Assembly: GCA_037190175.1 (NCBI GenBank)
Contig: JBBCJM010000062.1
Span: forward strand, 1 to 39,110
Reading direction: 5' to 3'
Length of the DNA stretch: 39,110 nucleotides
DNA from: JBBCJM01 sp037190175
GTDB lineage: Bacteria > Pseudomonadota > Alphaproteobacteria > Rhodobacterales > Rhodobacteraceae
A model generated the notes under the pieces. It was not told where the DNA came from, did no database searches, and saw nothing but the letters and a program-made list of their open reading frames with translations. Position numbers and translations under genes: made by a program. Within the stretch, counting starts at the first letter, position 1; each line of letters starts with the position of its first letter. Positions 33,177 to 39,110 of this stretch are shown here, one piece after another.

Positions 33177-33419
33177 TCCGGCCGCAACACCCGACAGGCA
33201 AGGGATTCTCCCCCGGCACACCATGCCATGCCCGGGCCCCTGGCGGCCAGCCGCGCGGGGGCGATGGCTAAAACTCGCGGCATTTTCCGGCGCCGCCCGC
33301 ATCGGCCCTTTCCTTCGCGCGCGATTTCCGCTATCGGCCCGCATCCGCCGCCTGGGCGGAAGGGCCCTGCTGGACGACATCCCGGCTTGCGCCGTCACCC
33401 GAACCGATAGGAGATCCCG

Positions 33420-33689
33420 ATGTCGATCACGCTCGAGGACAAGGCGCGCCTCATCAAGGAATACGGCACCAAGGAAGGCGACACCGGCTCGCCCGAGGTG
33501 CAGGTGGCGATCCTGTCGACCCGCATCGCCGCGCTGACTGAACACTTCAAGGACCACAAGAACGACAACCACTCGCGTCGTGGCCTTCTGATGCTGGTGG
33601 CCCAGCGCCGCAAGCTGCTCGACTACCTGAAGAAGAAGGACGAGGGCCGCTACCAGTCGCTGATCGCGCGGCTGGGCCTGCGCCGCTGA
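33420..33689 (+). CDS. rpsO: 30S ribosomal protein S15
   Basis: S15 binds the central domain of 16S rRNA early in small-subunit assembly. The 89-residue product is the standard length and shows the family sequence throughout: GDTGSPEVQVAIL, RIAALTEHFKDHKNDNHSRRGL with the conserved HKxDxHSRRGL core, LVAQRRKLLDYLKK and LIARLGLRR at the end. ATG 33420 has a GGAGATCCCG Shine-Dalgarno spacer. In many bacteria S15 represses its own mRNA by binding a leader structure; the 243-base upstream gap could hold one, but I cannot define it. It is single-gene here, followed at once by a strong terminator, and pnp is not next to it. Confidence 0.98.
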   Translation: MSITLEDKARLIKEYGTKEGDTGSPEVQVAILSTRIAALTEHFKDHKNDNHSRRGLLMLVAQRRKLLDYLKKKDEGRYQSLIARLGLRR

Positions 33690-33708
33690 TCCCACAGGGA
33701 TTGCAGGC

Positions 33709-33742
33709 AAACGCCCGCGCCAGGGATGGCGCGGGCGTTTTC
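33709..33742 (+). terminator. Rho-independent terminator after rpsO
   Basis: A perfect stem ACGCCCGCGCCA / TGGCGCGGGCGT (33711-33722 and 33727-33738), extendable by two A-T pairs, with loop GGGA, runs into TTTTCGTT. It starts about 20 bases after the rpsO stop and ends just before the stop of the convergent aldehyde dehydrogenase gene. Confidence 0.92.
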
Positions 33743-33744
33743 GT

Positions 33745-35190
33745 TCATTCGGCGGCCGGATCCCAGCCGGAGATCGCCTTGGGCTCCAGGAATTCCTCGA
33801 TCCCCCAGACCCCGCCCTCGCGCGCCCGGCCGCTGGCCTTGACCCCGCCGAAGGGCGAGCCCGCGGCGCGGTTCTTGCCGTTCATCTGCACCATACCCGA
33901 CTTCAGCCGCAGCGCCAGCCGGTTGCGCCGGGCGCCGTCCTGGCTTTGCACATAGTTGGTTAGCCCGTAGGGCGTGTCGTTGGCGATGGCCACCGCGTGG
34001 TCCTCGTCCTCGAAGGGGATGATCGACAGCACGGGACCGAAGATCTCCTCCCGCTCGATGGTCATGCCCGGGGACACGTCGGCAAAGATCGTGGGCTTGA
34101 CGTAGAAGCCGCGGTTGAACCCCTCGGGCAGGCCCGGCCCGCCAGCCACCAGCCGCGCGCCCTCGTCGATCCCGGTCTGGATGTATCTCTGGATCTGCTC
34201 CCACTGCCGGCGGTTCACCACCGGGCCGATGTGCCCCCCGGCCTCATGCGCCGAGCCCACGCGGGTCTCCCCGGCCACCCGGGCCGCGGTCTCCACCGCC
34301 TGGTCGTAGACCGAACGTTCCACCAGCATCCGGCTGGGCGCGTTGCAGGACTGGCCCGAGTTGTCCATCATGTGGCGCACCCCGCGCTCCACCGCCTTGG
34401 CGTCGGCATCGGCGAAGATCAGGTTGGCGCCCTTGCCGCCCAGCTCCAGCGTGACCTTCTTCAGCGTGTCGGCCGCGGCGCGCGAGATCGCCCGCCCGGC
34501 GCGGGTGGAGCCGGTGAAGGAGATCATCTCGACATCCGGGTGGGTGGACAGCTGCGTCCCCACCCCGGCGCCGTCGCCGTTGACCAGGTTGAACACCCCG
34601 GCCGGCGCCCCCGCGTCATGCACGAACTCGGCGAAGAGGAGGGAGGAGAGCGGCGCCTCCTCCGACGGCTTCAGCACGCAGGTGCAGCCCGCGAGCAGGG
34701 CGGGGATGACCTTCAGCGTCACCTGGTTCATCGGCCAGTTCCAGGGCGTGATCAGGCCCACGACCCCGATCGGCTCCAGCGAGATGCGGTCGTTGGGCGC
34801 GTGCGGCCCCAACTGGCGGACCCATTCGATGCTGTCGAAGGCGGTCAGGAAGTTCTTCAGGTGCCAGGGCAGCGCGGTCGCCTGCTGCTGGGTGGCGTGG
34901 TCGATGGGCGAGCCCATCTCCAGGCTGATCGCGCGCGCCAGCTCGTCCTTCCGCGCCTCGTATTGCGCGAGGATCCGCTCCACCAGCGCCCGCCGCTCGG
35001 CCGGGGGAGTGGCGGCCCAGGCGGGGAAGGCGGCCTTGGCGGCGGCCACGGCGGCGTCGGTGTCGGCCTGCCCGCCCAGCGAGATCGTGGCGCAGACCTC
35101 CTCGGTCGAAGGGTCCAGCACCGGGCAGTCGCGCCCCTGGACCGGATCGACCCACCTGCCGCCGATATAGAACTGACGCTTCTCGATCAT
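33745..35190 (-). CDS. NAD(P)-dependent aldehyde dehydrogenase
   Basis: This 481-residue member of the aldehyde dehydrogenase superfamily oxidises an aldehyde to the acid in the cytoplasm. It has the cofactor motif TPWNWPMNQ and LKPSEEAP, the NAD-loop ISFTGSTRAGR, the general-base Glu in LELGGKG and the nucleophile Cys282 in NSGQSCNAP. The C-terminus has EEIFGPVLSI and FGGVKASGRAREGG. Residues around the catalytic Cys (GQSCNAP) are typical of the general ALDH group, so the substrate cannot be named. ATG 35190 has a strong GGAGG Shine-Dalgarno sequence. It is divergent from the peroxiredoxin gene, which may suggest a shared link to oxidative or carbonyl stress. Confidence 0.95.
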   Translation of the reverse strand: MIEKRQFYIGGRWVDPVQGRDCPVLDPSTEEVCATISLGGQADTDAAVAAAKAAFPAWAATPPAERRALVERILAQYEARKDELARAISLEMGSPIDHATQQQATALPWHLKNFLTAFDSIEWVRQLGPHAPNDRISLEPIGVVGLITPWNWPMNQVTLKVIPALLAGCTCVLKPSEEAPLSSLLFAEFVHDAGAPAGVFNLVNGDGAGVGTQLSTHPDVEMISFTGSTRAGRAISRAAADTLKKVTLELGGKGANLIFADADAKAVERGVRHMMDNSGQSCNAPSRMLVERSVYDQAVETAARVAGETRVGSAHEAGGHIGPVVNRRQWEQIQRYIQTGIDEGARLVAGGPGLPEGFNRGFYVKPTIFADVSPGMTIEREEIFGPVLSIIPFEDEDHAVAIANDTPYGLTNYVQSQDGARRNRLALRLKSGMVQMNGKNRAAGSPFGGVKASGRAREGGVWGIEEFLEPKAISGWDPAAE

Positions 35191-35416
35191 CGCAAACCTC
35201 CGTGTTCGCGCGGCAGGGTGGCACCGCGGCGGAACGGGTTCAAGCGACAGCGGGGCCGGGGGGAACGGCGATGGCGCGGCAATCCGCCGGGCAGGTCGGA
35301 TGTTCTGTCCGAGCGGGGCGCGGGGGCACGGGCATCCTTTTTCGGCGCGCCCTCGTGCAACCCGGGCGGGGGTGGCATACTTTCCGGGCAGCGAAACCAG
35401 ACAGCGAGAGCACGCC

Positions 35417-36073
35417 ATGAGCCTGCGCATCAACGACATCGCCCCCGATTTCACCGCCGAGTCGACCGCCGGCACGATCCGCTTCCACGACTGGGTGGGT
35501 GACCACTACGCCATCCTCTTCAGCCATCCGAAGGACTTCACCCCCGTCTGCACCACCGAATTCGGCGTGGTGGCGCAGCTGGCGTCCGAATTCGCCAAGC
35601 GCAACACCAAGGTGATCGGCGTCTCGGTCGACAGCGTGCAGGACCACGAGAAGTGGAAGCGCGACATCGAGGCGGTGGGCGGCGCGCCGGCCGACTTCCC
35701 GATCATCGACGACGCCGGCCTGAAGGTGGCCAAGGCCTTCGACATGCTGCCGGCCGACTACTACACCCCCACCGAGGGCCGGGCGCCGGCGCATACCGCC
35801 ACGGTGCGCACGGTCTATATCATCGGGCCGGACAAGAAGATCCGGCTGAACCTGACCTATCCGATGTCGGTGGGGCGCAACTTCGCCGAGATCCTGCGGG
35901 CGCTGGACGCGGTGCGGCTGACCGACGGGGTGCCGCTGGCCACGCCGGCGAACTGGCAGCCCGGGCAGGACGTGATCGTGGCCACCGCGCTGAACGACGA
36001 ACAGGCGCGCGAGCGGTATGGCGAACTGGACATCCGCCTGCCCTACCTGCGCTACGCCAAGGCGCCGGCCTGA
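35417..36073 (+). CDS. 1-Cys peroxiredoxin (Prx6 subfamily)
   Basis: This 218-residue cytoplasmic peroxidase reduces H2O2 and organic hydroperoxides. The peroxidatic Cys45 lies in HPKDFTPVCTTEFG. It is the only cysteine in the protein, so there is no resolving Cys and an external thiol must recycle it. The C-terminal extension, with TPANWQPGQDVIV and LPYLRYAK, is the dimer arm typical of Prx6-type enzymes. ATG 35417 has a GAGAG Shine-Dalgarno sequence; a longer frame upstream is not needed. The 226-base divergent gap contains CATACT (35376-35381) as a possible -10 box, with no clear -35 box. OxyR-type control is possible but I see no definite site. Confidence 0.95.
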   Translation: MSLRINDIAPDFTAESTAGTIRFHDWVGDHYAILFSHPKDFTPVCTTEFGVVAQLASEFAKRNTKVIGVSVDSVQDHEKWKRDIEAVGGAPADFPIIDDAGLKVAKAFDMLPADYYTPTEGRAPAHTATVRTVYIIGPDKKIRLNLTYPMSVGRNFAEILRALDAVRLTDGVPLATPANWQPGQDVIVATALNDEQARERYGELDIRLPYLRYAKAPA

Positions 36074-36106
36074 GGGGCCCGGGGCCGTCCTTCTGCGGGG
36101 GCGGCC

Positions 36107-36154
36107 CAAATTCCTTGAAGCAAGGAATTTGCAAAAATCTTCGAAGATTTTTGC
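36107..36154. terminator. Tandem palindromes, likely bidirectional terminator
   Basis: Two adjacent perfect palindromes lie between convergent stops. The first has arms CAAATTCCTTG / CAAGGAATTTG with a 3-base loop (36107-36131). The second is a 24-bp palindrome centred on CTTCGAAG with A/T-rich flanks (36131-36154). The layout is the same as at 32282-32349 and the arms are A/T-rich against a G+C-rich genome. Confidence 0.7.
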
Positions 36155-36159
36155 GCCGG

Positions 36160-36879
36160 CTACCGCGCCAGCGTGGCGTGCAGCATCATCAGCCCGATCA
36201 GCACCGGCTGGTGGATGAGATAGATCGCCAGGCTGTGCCGGCCCGGCCAGCCCAGCCGCTCGGCCATCGCCCCGCCCCAGGCCGCCAGCCTCCGGTCCCA
36301 GCCCTTGCGGGTGGCCTGCTGCGCCAGCCCCATGCCGACGAGGAAGGGCGCGAGCCAGGGGAACAGCGGCACGAAGTCCACCGACTGCGGGATGCGGGTG
36401 CCGAGGCCCGTCCAGGCCAGCGCGGGGTGGTCGAAGAGCGGCAGCGCCACCTCCTGCGACATCACCGCCACCACGAAGGCCCCGGCCACCGTCACCGCCG
36501 GGATCGCGCGCAGGAACAGGAGCCCCGCGACGCTGCAGGCGGCGATGGAATGCAGGATGCCGAAGAAGACGAAGCGGTCGGGGAACACCGCCCAGGTCGC
36601 CAGCGACACCAGCCCCGCCGCCGCGCCGATCACCGCCAGCCGGCGCAGGAAGGGCCGCGGCCGGAACCCCCGCCCGTGCGCCAGCCACAGGCTGACCCCG
36701 GAGAGGAACAGGAAGCTGCCCGCCACCAGCCGCGCGAACTGGCCGAAGGGCCAGCCCATGGCGGTGCCCGGTGCCAGGTGGCCGTAAAGCTCGAGGTCGA
36801 AGACGAAGTGGTAGACGACCATGCCCCCCAGCGCCGCCGTGCGCGCCACGTCCAGCGCGATGATCCTGCCGCCGCCCAA
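36160..36879 (-). CDS. DUF1624 (heparan-alpha-glucosaminide N-acetyltransferase-like) membrane protein
   Basis: This 239-residue polytopic membrane protein has about six to seven hydrophobic segments. Its start matches DUF1624 closely: RIIALDVARTAALGGMVVYH, followed by FLFLSGVSLWLAHGRG and, at the C-terminus, HSLAIYLIHQPVLIG. Related acyltransferases move acetyl groups across membranes onto sugars, but function of the bacterial family is unproven. The start is probably TTG 36879, with AGGAGG at 36894-36889, nine bases upstream; no ATG is available near the N-terminus. A longer frame to TTG 36936 would add a basic arginine-rich leader and come within one base of the argH stop (36938). It is downstream of argH on the same strand. 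Confidence 0.85.
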   Translation of the reverse strand: MGGGRIIALDVARTAALGGMVVYHFVFDLELYGHLAPGTAMGWPFGQFARLVAGSFLFLSGVSLWLAHGRGFRPRPFLRRLAVIGAAAGLVSLATWAVFPDRFVFFGILHSIAACSVAGLLFLRAIPAVTVAGAFVVAVMSQEVALPLFDHPALAWTGLGTRIPQSVDFVPLFPWLAPFLVGMGLAQQATRKGWDRRLAAWGGAMAERLGWPGRHSLAIYLIHQPVLIGLMMLHATLAR

Positions 36880-36937
36880 TGCCGCCTGCCTCCTGTGCCG
36901 CCGCGGGATAGAGCCACCGCCCGGCCGGCGTGTCAAA

Positions 36938-38329
<1,392 letters not shown>

Positions 38330-38351
38330 GATGGCACCTCGGGAGGCGGAA

Positions 38352-38891
38352 ATGCTGCGGTTCAGACTGGCGGTCGTCTACATCGCGGCGGCAGCCTGCG
38401 CCACCCCGGCGGCGGCGGGGCCCGAGGCGGCGCGGGCCGTGCAGGCCGGCGACATGCGCAAGCTGGTGATCCACGACGCGCCCCAGCCGGTGCCCGCGGC
38501 GGAACTGCTGACGCTGACCGACCAGCCGCGGGGGCTGGAGGACTGGCGCGGGCAATGGGTGGTGGTGAACTTCTGGGCCACCTGGTGCGCGCCCTGCCGG
38601 GCCGAGATGCCCTCGCTGGACCGGCTGGCGGCCTCGGGCCAGCCGGTGGTGACGGTGGCCACCGGGCGCAACCCGCTGCCCGCCATCGAACGGTTCTGGG
38701 AGGAGACCGGGATCGAGCACCTGCCGGTCTTGCGCGACCCGAGGTCTGGCCTGTCGCGGCAGCTGGGCATCCTCGGGCTGCCGGTCACCGTGATCCTGAA
38801 CCCCGAGGGGCAGGAGGTGGCGCGGCTGACCGGGGATGCCGACTGGGATACCGAGGAGGCGAGGGCGGTATTGTCGGCGCTGGCGCAGTAG
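38352..38891 (+). CDS. TlpA-like periplasmic thiol-disulfide oxidoreductase
   Basis: This is a 179-residue exported thioredoxin-fold protein. The N-terminus (MLRFRLAVVYIAAAACATPAAAG) is a signal peptide or anchor; a Cys in it could also be a lipobox, though the match is not clear. The fold follows with VVVNFWATWCAPCRAEMPSLD (active site Cys79 and Cys82, WCAPC) and GLPVTVIL with the cis-Pro. Proteins of the TlpA/ResA type keep cysteines of cytochromes and copper sites reduced in the periplasm. The divergent argH/tlpA arrangement is common in Rhodobacteraceae. ATG 38352 has a GGGAGGCGG Shine-Dalgarno sequence inside the 22-base gap. Target proteins are not identifiable. Confidence 0.92.
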   Translation: MLRFRLAVVYIAAAACATPAAAGPEAARAVQAGDMRKLVIHDAPQPVPAAELLTLTDQPRGLEDWRGQWVVVNFWATWCAPCRAEMPSLDRLAASGQPVVTVATGRNPLPAIERFWEETGIEHLPVLRDPRSGLSRQLGILGLPVTVILNPEGQEVARLTGDADWDTEEARAVLSALAQ

Positions 38892-38901
38892 GTGGACGGC
38901 A

Positions 38902-39081
38902 TGGTGGGCAGATTGCCCACCCTACCGGAGCGGGTGCGCAGGCTGGGCGATCCGCCCACCGCCACAGCGCCGTTTCGAGCAACGCCCGACCGCGAGGGGC
39001 GTAGGGTGGGCAATCTGCCCACCACCCCCGCCAGACCCGATCACCGGGCCATGCACGACCGGATGCGTAGGGTGGGCGATT
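38902..39081. repeat. Cluster of short palindromic extragenic repeats
   Basis: A 24-base element at 38902-38925 recurs as an exact reverse complement at 39001-39024. It contains the stem GGTGGGCA / TGCCCACC with loop GAT, next to CCTAC. A truncated third copy GTAGGGTGGGCGATT lies at 39067-39081, and a degenerate palindrome TGGGCG-ATC-CGCCCA at 38944-38958. Similar GTAGGGTGGGC elements are widespread in proteobacterial genomes. The stretch from 38892 to the window end has no gene that I can see. Confidence 0.8.
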
Positions 39082-39110
39082 CCGGCCGCCCCCGCCCCCC
39101 CCCGACCCGG

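Noticed and set aside
33177..33419. S15-binding autoregulatory leader or extra small gene before rpsO
   Set aside because: The 243-base gap has no clear pseudoknot or frame with a ribosome-binding site by eye. S15 autoregulation is known elsewhere, but nothing here supports it specifically.
35376..35381. OxyR-controlled promoter for the peroxiredoxin gene
   Set aside because: Only a CATACT -10-like box is visible. I could not find the spaced ATAG-type OxyR half-sites or a -35 box.

Overview
The window is a very G+C-rich (roughly 70 % by eye) chromosomal segment of an alphaproteobacterium, most likely in the Rhodobacteraceae. The pointers are the gene string tsaE - amgK - murU - addB - addA - trxA - hslV, an AddAB rather than RecBCD nuclease, a UMF1-type transporter, the argH/thioredoxin-like divergent pair, and short palindromes at gene ends. 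Almost everything is ordinary core genome, densely packed and often overlapping. The high G+C makes long antisense frames common, and I discarded them. I see no tRNA, rRNA, CRISPR array, insertion sequence or integrase.

Layout. 55-9307 (+): a tightly overlapped run for tRNA modification (TsaE), cell-wall sugar recycling (AmgK, MurU), double-strand-break repair (AddB, AddA), thioredoxin and the HslV protease subunit. addA carries an in-frame amber codon in a conserved helicase motif. 9311-11062 (-): an S8 subtilisin-like protease without a signal peptide, followed by a small I9-like (propeptide or inhibitor) protein, with a perfect hairpin between them. They lie directly against hslV, where hslU would be expected. 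11217-12752: a DUF2157-like membrane protein converging on a PNPOx-fold stress protein. 12869-14544 (+): panB-panC (pantothenate). 14873-21392 (+): an active plus inactive M16 peptidase pair, a UMF1 transporter, MepA, a phytase-like esterase and a YhhQ-type transporter. 21393-22724 (-): a VOC protein and dapD (lysine pathway), then a large inverted repeat. 22930-25802 (+): a LOG-family protein and an EF-G paralogue with a degenerate GTPase domain. 25824-30289 (-): gpmI - envC - ctpA - rppH, transcribed in that order. 30354-32263 (+): DUF1643, DUF1801 and a fluoroacetate-dehalogenase-like hydrolase. 32355-33176 (-): an unrecognised membrane-anchored protein with 38-residue acidic/proline-glycine repeats. 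33420-33689 (+): rpsO with a clear terminator. 33745-36073: an aldehyde dehydrogenase divergent from a 1-Cys peroxiredoxin. 36160-38891: a DUF1624 membrane protein and argH (-), divergent from a TlpA-like thioredoxin (+). The right end holds copies of a short palindromic repeat.

How the genes fit together. Cell-envelope turnover recurs: AmgK/MurU salvage, MepA endopeptidase, EnvC amidase activator and CtpA. Protein quality control is the second theme: HslV, S8/I9, the M16 pair, CtpA and thioredoxins. The most unusual pieces are the S8/I9 cassette with a cis and a trans I9-like domain, the broken addA, the EF-G paralogue lacking the catalytic histidine, the dehalogenase-like enzyme with a Glu in place of the usual acid Asp, the repeat protein beside rpsO, and several families of extragenic palindromes. 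I cannot claim a wholly new system; the S8/I9 cassette is the best candidate.
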